Source: Hymenobacter volaticus
Lineage (GTDB): Bacteria > Bacteroidota > Bacteroidia > Cytophagales > Hymenobacteraceae
Length of the DNA stretch: 64,000 nt
Reading direction: 5' to 3'
NCBI RefSeq assembly: GCF_022921055.1
Contig: NZ_CP095061.1
Span: 3,263,501-3,327,500, forward strand
Below, piece by piece: positions 18,982 to 28,220 of the stretch. Every line of letters begins with the position of its first letter. Position 1 is the stretch's first letter. The translations under genes and the position numbers were made by a program. The notes under the pieces are model-generated. The model was not told the origin of the DNA. It worked only from the letters and a program-made list of their open reading frames with translations, and did no database searches.

Positions 18982-19091
18982 GTCATGCTGAGCGCAGCCA
19001 AAGCATCTCGCTAGGGTGGTAAACCCCTTTACTACTCCTGCGTCAGCACGCGAGATGCTTCGACTGCGCCTGCGGCTCCGCTCAGCATGAC
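18982..19091. repeat. Palindromic intergenic repeat, copy 2
   Basis: The same two arms as the other copies (GTCATGCTGAGCGCAGCC ... GCTCAGCATGAC). The right arm carries a duplicated CTGCGCCTGCGGCTCCGC segment that lengthens it. It lies between the DinB gene and the next co-directional gene. Confidence 0.9.
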
Positions 19092-19266
19092 AAATATGGT
19101 TTGGCAACGTCAGCAACAACCAGACGCCAAGTGTCGCGCCAACAGCGCTTAACAGGAGGGTGCAGGATGGAAGGGCGGCGCAAGGTGGCGTCTTTAGATA
19201 GGTGGTAAGCAGGCCATAGCTGTGTCCTCGTGAACCACTAAAAAAGCCCCACTCCAAAATCGCGCT

Positions 19267-20676
19267 ATGAAAACAAACCCTGTACTACTGTTTGCGGCGC
19301 TCGGCACCGCTTTGCTCTTGACGGCACCGGCTTCAGCCCAAATAGGCACCCGGTTTCCGTCGGAGCGCAAAGTGGTGAAAGACCCCGTTACGGGCACTAT
19401 GCTCACCTTCCTGACCAGCACTCCCAAAGGCGACTCCAAAATCTACCAAACCCATAACCAGTGGACCTCTGATGGGCAGTGGCTGATTTTCCGCTCGGGC
19501 CGCGTGCCCAAAGAAGCCATGGCCGTGAATGAGAAGACGGGCGAGATGGTGCAGGTAACGGAAGGCGGCTACACAGGCATGCTCAACATTGCCCGCAAGT
19601 CGATGAAGCTTTACTTCATGCGCAACGTGGGTGCCGAAACAGCGCCCAACGCCGCTTCCGACCCTGCCCGTAGCGTGCAAATCATCGAAGTGGACCTTGC
19701 CAAACTGTTTGCCGACAGCAAAGCCGGTAAGATGCAGCCCGCCAGCGTGTACCAGCGGGTATGCGGCACCACCCCGCCCGAAATTGGCGCCGGTGGCGAC
19801 ATGGCCCTCGATGGCAACGAGGACGTAGTGTACTTCCGAGTGGGCAAGACCGAAGCCGCTAAGCACCTGCCCGCCGACACCAAAATCAGCAGTGCCTTTG
19901 GGCCCCGCAACATGGGTGCGGGTCCGGCGGGGTTGGCCAGCATGAACATCAAGACCGGAGCCATCAAGCACGTAGTGTCGGTACCATTTCAGATTGGGCA
20001 CGTGCAAACCAACCCCTGGGTGCCCGGCGAAATTATCTTCTGCTGGGAAACCGGTGGTAAGTCGCCGCAAAGGACCTGGACGGTGCTGGCCGATGGCACC
20101 GGCTTACGCCCGCTCTACCCCGAAGCCGATTTTGAGTGGGTGACGCACGAGGCCGTTATTGCGCCCGACGAAGTGGCCATTGCCATCATGGGCCACCGCA
20201 AAATCAACTTCAATAAAGAAGCTACGGCCACGGCTAGCACCAGCGCCCAAGCCACCACCCCCGACCAGCGCAACCCCGGCCAGGAAAACGCCTGGGGCCC
20301 CTCCGGCAGCCGCGAAAAGCCGACCGGCCTCGGCATCGTGAATTTGCGCACCCGCGAGATGACCATTGCCGGCCAAACCCCGAGCGGCAGCGGCCTCTGG
20401 CACGTGCACGGCTCGTCGGATGGGCGCTGGGCTGTTGGCGACGACTTTTCGCGCAGCCTCTACCTTATCGACCGACACACCCGCGAAATGATACTGCTGA
20501 CCACCGGCCACAAAGAAACCGCCGCCGACCACCCCCACCCCACGTTCAGCCCCGACGGCACCAAAATTCAAATCCAGTCAGCCATGCTTTCCGCCGACAA
20601 CCGCTCAATGAACATTTGCATTGTGCCCGTGCCAGAAGCCTGGCTTAAACGCAAGTACCCACAACCCGCTAAGTAG
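19267..20676 (+). CDS. Oligogalacturonate lyase-like exported protein (PL22 type)
   Basis: A signal peptide (KTNPVLLFAALGTALLL, cleavage after ASA/Q) precedes a 445-residue mature protein. It begins IGTRFPSERKVVKDPVTGTMLTFLT, then IYQTHNQWTSDGQWLIFRSGR, the opening blades of the seven-bladed oligogalacturonate lyase propeller. Later HVQTNPWVPGEIIFCWETGG, WVTHEA, LWHVHGSSDGRWAVGDD and DHPHPTFSPDGTKI supply the His residues expected around the Mn site. The family cleaves 4,5-unsaturated digalacturonate by beta-elimination in pectin breakdown. It fits the pectin-related genes at 57.5-63.8 kb, though it stands alone here. The Ala/Thr-rich insert near residue 320 is probably a loop. Confidence 0.85.
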   Translation: MKTNPVLLFAALGTALLLTAPASAQIGTRFPSERKVVKDPVTGTMLTFLTSTPKGDSKIYQTHNQWTSDGQWLIFRSGRVPKEAMAVNEKTGEMVQVTEGGYTGMLNIARKSMKLYFMRNVGAETAPNAASDPARSVQIIEVDLAKLFADSKAGKMQPASVYQRVCGTTPPEIGAGGDMALDGNEDVVYFRVGKTEAAKHLPADTKISSAFGPRNMGAGPAGLASMNIKTGAIKHVVSVPFQIGHVQTNPWVPGEIIFCWETGGKSPQRTWTVLADGTGLRPLYPEADFEWVTHEAVIAPDEVAIAIMGHRKINFNKEATATASTSAQATTPDQRNPGQENAWGPSGSREKPTGLGIVNLRTREMTIAGQTPSGSGLWHVHGSSDGRWAVGDDFSRSLYLIDRHTREMILLTTGHKETAADHPHPTFSPDGTKIQIQSAMLSADNRSMNICIVPVPEAWLKRKYPQPAK

Positions 20677-20794
20677 GAACTGCTAGTCCAGGCGTCAGTC
20701 CTAGCTGTCTGGCGGTCGGCTACCTAAGTAGGTTGCCTTGCAACAGGCGAGAAGCATCTAGCTAGAGCACAGAAACACAGCTTTGCAGCAGCAA

Positions 20795-20847
20795 AAGCCC
20801 CACCGGAAGGATGCCTACTAAGTGTAAGCATCCTTCCGGTGGGGCTT
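20795..20847. terminator. Strong bidirectional terminator
   Basis: A perfect 20 bp stem (AAGCCCCACCGGAAGGATGC and its complement) encloses a 13-base loop between two genes that end toward each other. T-runs flank it on both strands (GTTTTT on plus, CTTTTGC on minus). Confidence 0.93.
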
Positions 20848-20868
20848 GTTTTTAACTGAACTCATATC

Positions 20869-21963
20869 CTAGGTCAGCACCTTTTTGCTGTCGTTGTCTT
20901 TAACCTTGCGCGGACGGTCGTCGTCGCCAAGCAGCATGCCCCAGGGCTTGAGGGCTTCAATCCGGTCGAACACAATTTTGAGGATTGCCATGCCGGGTAG
21001 TGCCAGGAACATGCCCGGAATACCGCCAATGGCATTGCCAATTAATACACCCACCACGGCGGCCAGCGCATTCACTTGCACTTTGCCGGCCACAATGCGA
21101 GGCACCAACAGGTTATTATCAATAAACTGAATGACCATGTACACTCCCACCACCCCAAGTGGGTAGAGGTAGCTGTCTTTGGTGATGAACGCCATCAGCA
21201 CGGGCAGCAGAATGGCAATCAGGCCGCCCACATAAGGAATGAAGTTGAGCAGTGCGCCTAGCACCCCTAGCAACAGCGCGTACGGAATGCCTAGTATAAA
21301 CAACCCGGTCACGTTGAGCGCGGCTACAATGGCACCTTCAATTAACAGACCCGTCATGTAGCTCTGGATGGTGCTTTTGCTTTCGTGTAGCACTTCCTCT
21401 ACCTCCGGGTCGTGCCGCCGGCCCGAGAATACTTGGATGAGGAAATTCACGAGTCGTTCCCGATACAAAAGCAGCAGAAATATATACACCGGCACCAACG
21501 TAGACACCACCAGCAGCCCCGATACGGTGGATAGGGCTTGCCCGGCCAGGGCCGTAGCCCGGCTTGTAGCTTGTTGCAGCCAGCCGAGCAGACGCTCGTT
21601 GGTGATGCCAAATCGTGCATCGAGCCACCCCACCAGTTGCCGCTGCGCCTGCAAGAGCTTGGTTTTGAAAAGCGGCATTTGCGTAGCGAGTTCCCCGGCT
21701 TGTAGGTAGATAAAGTAGAGTATACCCAGCAACACCACTACGCCCAAGAGCACCGACAAGGTGATGGCCAAGAGTTCAGGCACTCGGCGCCGCAACAGCC
21801 ACTGCTCGATGGGCAGGAGCAGAATGGCGAAGATGGCGGCGAAGAACAGCGGAAACAGGATGTCACCGGCCAAGTAAATCATCAGCACAAACAACGCCAG
21901 GCCCAGCAGCACCAGCGGTGCTTTGGCGTAAAAGGGCAATTCTATTTTAGGATTCTCATTCAT
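20869..21963 (-). CDS. AI-2E family transporter (permease)
   Basis: The ATG at 21963 (MNENPKIELPFYAKAPLVLLG) gives 364 residues; a GTG two codons earlier is possible. There are about eight transmembrane segments in the family arrangement: a pair at 15-65 (LAGDILFPLFFAAIFAILLLPIEQWLLRR), a soluble helical middle with HESKSTIQSYMTGLLIEGAIVA, and a C-terminal bundle with LGALLNFIPYVGG, IQFIDNNLLVPRIVAGKVQVNALAAVV and GGIPGMFLALP. Some members export AI-2 and others are Na+/H+ antiporters or uncharacterised; the cargo is unknown. A 19 bp palindrome lies about 65 bp upstream of the start. Confidence 0.92.
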   Translation of the reverse strand: MNENPKIELPFYAKAPLVLLGLALFVLMIYLAGDILFPLFFAAIFAILLLPIEQWLLRRRVPELLAITLSVLLGVVVLLGILYFIYLQAGELATQMPLFKTKLLQAQRQLVGWLDARFGITNERLLGWLQQATSRATALAGQALSTVSGLLVVSTLVPVYIFLLLLYRERLVNFLIQVFSGRRHDPEVEEVLHESKSTIQSYMTGLLIEGAIVAALNVTGLFILGIPYALLLGVLGALLNFIPYVGGLIAILLPVLMAFITKDSYLYPLGVVGVYMVIQFIDNNLLVPRIVAGKVQVNALAAVVGVLIGNAIGGIPGMFLALPGMAILKIVFDRIEALKPWGMLLGDDDRPRKVKDNDSKKVLT

Positions 21964-22025
21964 CTGCACAGCCTTCCAATGTAGTTGGCCTTGATACGCA
22001 GTGTTGAGGGGAAAGTATGGGGGTT

Positions 22026-22044
22026 TTACTTCAATTTGAAGTAA
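22026..22044. promoter_or_regulatory. 19 bp palindrome, candidate operator
   Basis: TTACTTCAA-T-TTGAAGTAA is a perfect inverted repeat in the divergent gap between the AI-2E permease and the Bcr/CflA exporter. Its size and symmetry suit a dimeric repressor site. A second looser pair, TCGACCTTA/TAAGGTCGA, follows at about 22072-22111. Which gene is controlled is not known. Confidence 0.5.
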
Positions 22045-22111
22045 GTTTAATTTCGTGATAATCAGCTAGCTCGACCTTAGCACAACATTTACGTGGAGTA
22101 CTTAAGGTCGA

Positions 22112-22478
22112 TAGACGAGCTTTCGATTCAGTAAGGCGGCACGTGTACACTTTTACCTGCCAAGCTTCACACCTAACTTTTGTTCTTGGGCTCTAAGAGT
22201 GTAGCAACTGGCACCCCTATGCCTGCTTAGCTTACGTCTTGGCGCATCCGCGCTTTGGAACTAGGTAATTGCTAGGCACATCGGGCTTTTCTGGCAGAGT
22301 TTTGAAACGACGTAACAGACTTTTAATAAAGTTATTTTCAGACTGCGCAGCCGTTATTTCGTACCCTCACTTCGTCTAGTTCCTAATGGGGCGCCGCTTT
22401 CCATCTGCTTCAGCTTGCCTGTTGGGGTACCTTTGTGGGAAATAAGCAACGGCGCTAAACAAGCTCGCGGTAGAATTC
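22112..22478. other. Divergent intergenic region, nothing further recognised
   Basis: Beyond the palindromes this stretch shows no ORF, RNA or clear promoter match. It should hold the promoter of the rightward exporter gene. Confidence 0.4.
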
Positions 22479-23708
22479 ATGTCCAAGCAAAAATATATTT
22501 CTCTAATCCTAATTTTAGGTAGCCTCACCGCAATCGGTCCTTTTTCCATTGATATGTACTTGCCGGGCTTTCCGGCCATTGCCAAAGACCTAAATACCAC
22601 AGCGGCCCGGGTGGCGCTTTCGCTGTCCAGCTTCTTTATTGGCATTTCGGCGGGCCAACTTTTGTACGGCCCCCTGCTCGACCGATTCGGCCGGAAAAAG
22701 CCGCTCTACATTGGGCTGACCATCTACATTGCCGCCTCCGTTGGGTGCGCGCTTATCCACACCATAGATGGGCTGATTGCCCTCCGCTTAGTGCAAGCCG
22801 TAGGAAGCTGCGCCGCGGGTGTAGCCTCGGTAGCTATGGTGCGGGACTTGTTTCCGGTGAAGGACAGCGCCAAGGTGTTTGCAACCCTGATGCTGATCGT
22901 TGGGCTCTCACCCATGCTCGCTCCTACTATCGGGGGCTACGTTACCGAAGCTTTCGGCTGGCAGGGCGTTTTCATCACCCTCGCTTTCATGGGCGCTGCA
23001 ATGCTCGCGGCCTGCGTGCTGTGGCTGCCCGATACCTACACCCCCGATACCACTCTCTCCCTGAAGCCTCTGCCCATTCTGACCGGCTTCTGGTCGGTGC
23101 TGCGCGAGCCGCAGTTCTACACCTACACCTTTGCGGGGGCCATGGCGTTCTGTGGCCTCTTTGCCTACGTGGCCGATTCGCCGCTGGTATTCATGGATAT
23201 CTTCGGCGTCGATGGCAAGACCTACGGCTGGATCTTCGCCTTCCTCTCGATTGGGCTTATTGGGTCTAGCCAAGTGAACAGTATGCTGCTCCAGCGCTTT
23301 TCCAACGAGCAACTGGTTTATACCTCCCTGATTTGCCAGGTACTGACCAGCCTGGTATTTCTGGTGCTCACCCTCAACGGCTGGATTGGCTTGGGAGGCA
23401 CGATTGCGCTGCTGTTCGTTTTCCTGTGCTGCCTCGGTTTCAACAGCCCCAATACCTCCGCTTTATCGTTGGCCCCATTCGAGAAAAATGCGGGCAGTGC
23501 CTCTGCGCTTCTGGGTGCTATTCGCATGGGCATGGGCGCCTTAGCGTCAGTAGCCGTTAGCGTGTTCAATAACCACACGGCCGTACCGATGGTGGGGGTT
23601 ATGGCGGGAGCTTCCGTATTAGCGCTGCTTATTCTGTTAATTGGCCGCAAGCAAATCACGGCCCCGGTTGCCGTATCCGAAGGACAACTAGCCGAAGCCG
23701 TACACTAA
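22479..23708 (+). CDS. Bcr/CflA family multidrug efflux MFS transporter
   Basis: The 409-residue protein has twelve hydrophobic segments. The first helices contain the Bcr/CflA signature LTAIGPFSIDMYLPGFPAIAKDL. The MFS motif A loop follows helix 2 (GPLLDRFGRKKPLYIG), and VQAVGSCAAGVASVAMVRDLF is the typical helix 4-5 stretch with the conserved RD. The family exports drugs such as bicyclomycin or chloramphenicol by proton antiport; sulfonamide and amino-acid exporters also occur. The ATG at 22479 fits helix 1 starting at once. The gene stands alone. Confidence 0.93.
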   Translation: MSKQKYISLILILGSLTAIGPFSIDMYLPGFPAIAKDLNTTAARVALSLSSFFIGISAGQLLYGPLLDRFGRKKPLYIGLTIYIAASVGCALIHTIDGLIALRLVQAVGSCAAGVASVAMVRDLFPVKDSAKVFATLMLIVGLSPMLAPTIGGYVTEAFGWQGVFITLAFMGAAMLAACVLWLPDTYTPDTTLSLKPLPILTGFWSVLREPQFYTYTFAGAMAFCGLFAYVADSPLVFMDIFGVDGKTYGWIFAFLSIGLIGSSQVNSMLLQRFSNEQLVYTSLICQVLTSLVFLVLTLNGWIGLGGTIALLFVFLCCLGFNSPNTSALSLAPFEKNAGSASALLGAIRMGMGALASVAVSVFNNHTAVPMVGVMAGASVLALLILLIGRKQITAPVAVSEGQLAEAVH

Positions 23709-23790
23709 CACAAACGCAAGCATCGCAAAAGCTAAGCGCCGCCTTTTTAGGTTAAAACTTGAGAGCTACTGCTCTCAAATAAGTCATAGT

Positions 23791-23988
23791 TAGGGGTGGT
23801 TGGCTAATCGCTGAGGAACCAACTAGACCGTCCTGCTGAGCTTGCCGAAGCATCTCACGTGCTGAGTTGCACAAGCGACGTTGTAACACGTACTGTCATG
23901 CTGAGCGCAGCCGAAGCATCTTGCTCGCATCGTTGAATTAGTTTTGCAACCTCAGCACGCGAGATACTTCGGCTGCGCTCAGCATGAC
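23791..23988. repeat. Palindromic intergenic repeat, copy 3 (with partial copy and fragment)
   Basis: A complete unit at 23895-23988 is preceded by a degenerate left arm at 23830-23866 (GTCCTGCTGAGCTTGCC). A short fragment, TTAGGGGTGGTTGG, near 23790-23803 also occurs in the composite element at 56188-56477. The gap separates two genes that end toward each other and contains nothing else recognisable. Confidence 0.88.
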
Positions 23989-24143
23989 GGTCTGATATGG
24001 GTCAGTTGCCCGTTACCTATGCTCGGATGAGCATGGGAGCTAGTTTCTTTGCTCTAGACGCTAAAATTGAAATGAGCTATTGGAATAAAGACTAGGTTAT
24101 TATGAGGTGGACGCGCTGGTTTTATCAACTTGATTAGATTACC

Positions 24144-24839
24144 TCAAGACAGGTAGGCTAGCGCTTCTTTCAGGGACGCAGCTTCCTGAAAAGTAACTTT
24201 GCCTACTTCGTCGGCGGGCACTTGCTCATAGACCCAGGTGGTGTAGAAGGGCACGTAAATGGCTTTTGCTCCTAGTTTGGCCACGGGCAGAATGTCGGAT
24301 TTCAGCGAGTTGCCGATCATCACAAAATTTTCGGGCTGCACTTGGTAGCGGCTCAGAATGCGGCGGTACGTGGCCTCGTTCTTTTCGCTCACGATTTCCA
24401 CGTAATCGAAATAATCGCCGAGGCCCGAGCGGGCCAGCTTGCTTTCCTGGTCGAACAGGTCGCCTTTGGTGATGAGCATCAAGGGCACGCCGCGCTCTTT
24501 CAGCTCACTCAGCACCGCATCTACATGCGGAAGCGGCTCGATGGGGAAGCTAAGCAGCCGCTTGCCGCTGTCGAGAATTTGCTGGATTTCGGTGCCCGTC
24601 ACGCTGCCGTTGGTGAGTTGAATTACGGTTTCGATCATGCAAAGCATAAACGACTTGGCCCCGTAGCCGAACAGATGCACGTTCTGTCGATGCACCTCGT
24701 TGAAACGGTTGGACAGCGTTTCGGCATCGGCGTAGTGGGTAAGCAGAGCGGAAAGGTCGGCCTCGGCCTGATCGAAGTGGGGCTGATTGGGCCACAGCGT
24801 ATCGTCGGCGTCGAAGGCAATAAGTTGAGGAGTAGTCAT
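24144..24839 (-). CDS. HAD family hydrolase (YjjG/nucleotidase-like)
   Basis: The 231-residue protein starts MTTPQLIAFDADDTLWPN; Asp10 and Asp12 of the DxD motif are the nucleophile and acid/base. Motif II is in MLITKGD near residue 130, a conserved Lys lies in the following helix (QESKLARSGL), and motif III is in NFVMIGNSLKSDILPVAKLGAKAIYVP. The helical cap between residues 15 and 100 makes it subfamily I. Family members dephosphorylate nucleotides or small phosphates; the substrate cannot be told. Cytosolic. Confidence 0.88.
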   Translation of the reverse strand: MTTPQLIAFDADDTLWPNQPHFDQAEADLSALLTHYADAETLSNRFNEVHRQNVHLFGYGAKSFMLCMIETVIQLTNGSVTGTEIQQILDSGKRLLSFPIEPLPHVDAVLSELKERGVPLMLITKGDLFDQESKLARSGLGDYFDYVEIVSEKNEATYRRILSRYQVQPENFVMIGNSLKSDILPVAKLGAKAIYVPFYTTWVYEQVPADEVGKVTFQEAASLKEALAYLS

Positions 24840-25117
24840 AAGTAGATTAACGGCGGATAAGCCCCGCGCCTAGTTTCAGTTGCAATAGCCAGCAAACGGC
24901 CGCGAAATTAAGTATCGCCAACCAAACACCCTTGCCATTGCCGCCGCGCGTCTTTTGATTGCGAGCATGGGGCTTCCTTGCCCAAATCGTAGCCGCTGGC
25001 GAACAGGAAATCTGTGGCTAACTAAGCGAATGGTATTTATATAATTACTCGTGAAATAGTCCGTTACCATGAAATCATTAGATTTAGCTTCCATTATTCT
25101 CTAATTCCCTCGCATTC

Positions 25118-26002
25118 ATGAGAACAGTTACCGCGTTAATGCTCGGCGTCACCCTCCTTTTCACCTCTACCTCGTCGAAAGCTCCCGATGCTTGGGTGCC
25201 TTTGCTGGACAAGAACCTAAGTAAGTGGCGGAGCTATGAGAGCTATCGGCACCAAGTCGGCTACAAAGGCAAACAGCCCCTCGACGCCCAAGGCAAACCC
25301 ATAGCCCCTATTGGCTACGACAAAAACGAGGCGAACGTGTTTTCGGTGGTGATGCAAGACGGCGAGCCGGTGCTGCGCATCAGCGGTGAAATCTACGGCT
25401 GCGTGTTCACCAAGCAAGATTTCAGCAACTACGACCTGAAGCTAAAAGTGAAATGGGGTACCAAAAAATGGATTCCTCGCCTCGATGAGCCTCTGGACAG
25501 CGGTATCCTTTACAACAGCCAGGGCGAGTGCGGAGTGGATTACTGGCGTAGCTGGATGCTTAGCCAGGAGTTTCAGGTATCGGAATACGCGGCGGGCAAC
25601 GCCATGGGCGACTACTGGTGCATTGCCAATTCCACGGCCGACATCCGGGCCACCAAAGGCCCTGCCGCCACCGATGTACTGAAGTTCAACCCCACGGCGG
25701 CGCCCGTCACCATGGGCAATGGTAAGCCCGGTTTCTGCCAAGCTGCCGCCAACCACGAAGTAGCCAACGGCCAGTGGAACGACCTAGAACTAATCCACGT
25801 CAATGGCAAGAGCGTGCACATTGTGAACGGCCACGTGGTGCTCGCCGTCGATAATTCGGGGTACGTGGTAAACGGGCAGCGCAAGCCGCTCACCCACGGC
25901 AAAATTCAGCTGCAAAGCGAAGCTGCCGAGGTGTTCTACAAGAACATCATGATCAAGGAAATCGACGCCATGCCTGCTGAGTACGCGCAGTATTTCAAGT
26001 AA
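25118..26002 (+). CDS. DUF1080 (3-keto-disaccharide hydrolase-type) exported protein
   Basis: A signal-like N-terminus (MRTVTALMLGVTLLFTSTSS) leads into a concanavalin-like domain: WVPLLDKNLSKWRSYE, PVLRISGEIYGCVFTKQDFSNYDLKLKVKWG, DSGILYNSQGECGVDYWRSWMLSQEFQV, WNDLELIHVNGKSVHIVNGHVV, and GKIQLQSEAAEVFYKNIMIKEI at the end. This is the DUF1080 arrangement. Family knowledge links it to hydrolysis or binding of modified disaccharides in the periplasm. It stands alone, with a strong hairpin at its 3' end. Confidence 0.9.
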   Translation: MRTVTALMLGVTLLFTSTSSKAPDAWVPLLDKNLSKWRSYESYRHQVGYKGKQPLDAQGKPIAPIGYDKNEANVFSVVMQDGEPVLRISGEIYGCVFTKQDFSNYDLKLKVKWGTKKWIPRLDEPLDSGILYNSQGECGVDYWRSWMLSQEFQVSEYAAGNAMGDYWCIANSTADIRATKGPAATDVLKFNPTAAPVTMGNGKPGFCQAAANHEVANGQWNDLELIHVNGKSVHIVNGHVVLAVDNSGYVVNGQRKPLTHGKIQLQSEAAEVFYKNIMIKEIDAMPAEYAQYFK

Positions 26003-26016
26003 AACTTAGTAAGCCT

Positions 26017-26072
26017 AAAAGCAACAAGCGGCGGCGGGGGTGCACTTACCTCTACCGCCGCTTGCTGCTTTT
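26017..26072. terminator. Bidirectional terminator
   Basis: An 18 bp stem with one mismatch (AAAAGCAACAAGCGGCGG and its partner) encloses a 20-base loop between genes that end toward each other. A/T tails are at both feet. Confidence 0.9.
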
Positions 26073-26086
26073 ATGTTTGGCGAAAA

Positions 26087-27409
26087 CTACCGCAACTCTG
26101 CTAGAATTTGCTGGATTTCCGTGAACAGCGGCCGGGCCGCAACTTCTGGCTGGGCGCATTGCTGCTGCAAATTCCGAAGTGCCTGCATCGTAGTTGAAGT
26201 AGCTGGTTCTGTGCAGTGCATTAGTAAATCGTCGAGGAGGCAGGCGAAGGCCCGCACTTCCAAGCGTTGCAAGGCACGGGCTGTTTGCGGCTGGTCAGAG
26301 GTGAAGAAACAGGCGGCTCCGAAGTCGCCGAGCAGACACTGGCCGGCCTTGGTGGTTAGGATGTTGTGGGCGTATAAGTCGCCGTGCATGATGCCGCGGG
26401 TGTGCAGATGCTGCGTGGCACTGGCAATACTGCGAGCAATGCGCAGCACCACGGCTATAGAGAAGCTGGTGCCGGCCGCGTAGACGTCGCGGGTACAGGA
26501 AGCCAGACTGGGCGGGCCACCGAGGTTGCGAAACTCGGGCGCTATTAGTTGCAGCACGAGCCCGTCGGTGCCCTCCGGGTGGTGGCTGATTTTGCCTTCC
26601 ACCGCAATCAGGTTGGGGTGCGCGCCCGCACTTAGGCAGGCGGCCATTTCGCTGCCGGGCAGTCCGTCGCTGGTGCGCGCGCCCTTGAACAGCTTGACGG
26701 CAACCGGCTGCGGATCGGCCGCCGGGCGTAGCCATTGTGCCTGATAAATTACGCCCGAGGCGCCCTCCCCCAACTTCTGCTGCACCTCAAGGCTACTCCA
26801 TTCTATGGTGCGGGCAGTGGCGGCGGCTACCGCCGTTGCTTCGGCGGGCGCGCTGAAGGGGTTGCCCGCATACGCCAGCCACGATAGCCGCGGCAGGGCA
26901 AGCAACCACTCGGGCAGATAGGAAAACTGGTTGTCGGCGATGCGCAACAGCTCCAAATTGGTGCAAGCCTTCATGGTTTCGGGCAGGTGCCGGAGCTGGT
27001 TGCCAGCCAGCATCAGCTTCTGCATGGCCATGCAGTTGCCGATTTCCTCGGGCAATTCGCGGAGTTGATTATCGGTGAGGATCAGCCAACGCAAAGCTGG
27101 CGTCAGGGCCGCAGCAGGCAGCGTGTGAATCTGGTTGGCTTTGAAGCCTATCATGCTCAGGTGCGGGCATTGGCCGAGCACTTCGGGCACGGAAGTGAAC
27201 TGGTTGTCGGAGCAGAACAGCACGCGCAGCTTGTGCAGCCGGGGCAGGTCGGCGGGCAGGTCCGATAGCGCGTTGCCCGATAAGTTGAGGATTTCCAGAG
27301 AATCGGCCAGGTCGAAAATCTCGGTTGGAAATTCGGTTAGGCCGCAAGACAAATCGAGGCGTTGGACGCCGGCTAATTGGCCGGCGCGGAGCTGTTCAAG
27401 AGTATGCAT
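26087..27409 (-). CDS. Leucine-rich-repeat protein kinase (LRR + Ser/Thr/Tyr kinase fusion)
   Basis: The 440-residue protein has no signal peptide or membrane helix. Residues 15-185 hold about seven 23-residue leucine-rich repeats of the L-x-x-L-x-L-x-x-N-x-L-x-x-LP type (LEILNLSGNALSDLP, LRWLILTDNQLRELP). Residues 205-440 form a protein kinase domain: glycine loop GEGASG (214-219), Lys239 in VAVKLF, a catalytic loop reading HGDLYAHNIL (His342, Asp344, Asn349) and DFG at 362-364. The usual Arg of HRD is Gly, as in RD-minus kinases, which often do not need activation-loop phosphorylation. LRRs probably bind a protein partner. Targets unknown. It is divergent from the DoxX gene. Confidence 0.92.
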   Translation of the reverse strand: MHTLEQLRAGQLAGVQRLDLSCGLTEFPTEIFDLADSLEILNLSGNALSDLPADLPRLHKLRVLFCSDNQFTSVPEVLGQCPHLSMIGFKANQIHTLPAAALTPALRWLILTDNQLRELPEEIGNCMAMQKLMLAGNQLRHLPETMKACTNLELLRIADNQFSYLPEWLLALPRLSWLAYAGNPFSAPAEATAVAAATARTIEWSSLEVQQKLGEGASGVIYQAQWLRPAADPQPVAVKLFKGARTSDGLPGSEMAACLSAGAHPNLIAVEGKISHHPEGTDGLVLQLIAPEFRNLGGPPSLASCTRDVYAAGTSFSIAVVLRIARSIASATQHLHTRGIMHGDLYAHNILTTKAGQCLLGDFGAACFFTSDQPQTARALQRLEVRAFACLLDDLLMHCTEPATSTTMQALRNLQQQCAQPEVAARPLFTEIQQILAELR

Positions 27410-27487
27410 CGAGCAAAGGTAGGACCAGCGGCGGAGCTATGGCAGCAAAATAAAGCCTCACTGATTTGGAGTCGAAACGAGCTAAGC

Positions 27488-27546
27488 AAGCAGCCAGCCG
27501 ATGGCACGATGCCCTTGACTACCCTCAGAAGGGCGTCTGGCTGCTT
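27488..27546. other. Intergenic two-part hairpin in the divergent gap
   Basis: AAGCAGCCAG at 27488 pairs with CTGGCTGCTT at 27537, and inside it GCCCTT pairs with AAGGGC around a 12-base loop. There is no T-run. It lies in the leader of the DoxX gene and may be a structured 5' UTR, but no known RNA class is recognised. Confidence 0.45.
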
Positions 27547-27642
27547 GAGTCCTCAGCACGAAGTGAGGTTCAACGCATCCTGCCGCCAGCAAACTGCGTT
27601 GACGCAAGCACTACGTGCATTCCCCTTTCGCAATCCTATTCC

Positions 27643-28044
27643 ATGAGATTAACTAACTCCGAACTGGCCTTCGTGCTGGGCCGCCTGCTGATGGGCGTGG
27701 CCTTTCTAGCTCATTTCTTGGTACGGCTGCCCAAGTTGGCGGCATTTCAAGCAGGCCTCGTCAAGCAGTTTGCCGCTTCCATACTGCCCGAAGTATTGGT
27801 ACGGCCGTTTGCGGCGGTGCTGCCCTTTGTGGAAGGCGGCATTGGCTTGCTGCTGATTATTGGTTTGTTTACCCGCCCGGCCCTGGCAGCGGCCATGTTA
27901 CTGATGACGGTGCTGGTTTTTGGCAGCAGCTTGCTCGAACAGTGGGACACCGTGGGCACGCAGTTAGTCTATGGCCTTTTTCTTTTCGCTTTGCTTTTGC
28001 ATTGCCAGTACAACCGCCTGTGCCTCGACCGCACCGTCGGGTAG
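27643..28044 (+). CDS. DoxX family membrane protein
   Basis: The ATG at 27643 (MRLTNSELAFVLGRLLMGVAFLAHFLVRLPKL) gives 133 residues; the frame extends upstream through the hairpin, but that part is not protein-like. There are four predicted transmembrane helices with the DoxX pattern: GRLLMG in helix 1, LPFVEGGIGLLLIIGLFTRPALAAAMLLM in helices 2-3, and a C-terminal helix. Related proteins are subunits of quinone-linked oxidoreductases or of detoxification complexes; the partner here is unknown. Confidence 0.86.
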   Translation: MRLTNSELAFVLGRLLMGVAFLAHFLVRLPKLAAFQAGLVKQFAASILPEVLVRPFAAVLPFVEGGIGLLLIIGLFTRPALAAAMLLMTVLVFGSSLLEQWDTVGTQLVYGLFLFALLLHCQYNRLCLDRTVG

Positions 28045-28220
28045 CTTCACATTTCGCCTGAGATACATCAGACTTTGCTAGCCACCGGGCAATGGCGATA
28101 TAGAAGGCAATGAATAGGTGAATCAGCACAGCTACGCGCCAAGATGCAGCTGTACCAAATAGCCGTAGTTATGGAGCCTGGACTATATAGAGCCGGTAAA
28201 GTTCACGAACTTGCGGCCCT

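Noticed and set aside
27466..27642. 59-codon N-terminal extension of the DoxX protein
   Set aside because: It runs through a hairpin-forming leader and has no hydrophobic or conserved character; the DoxX fold begins at 27643.
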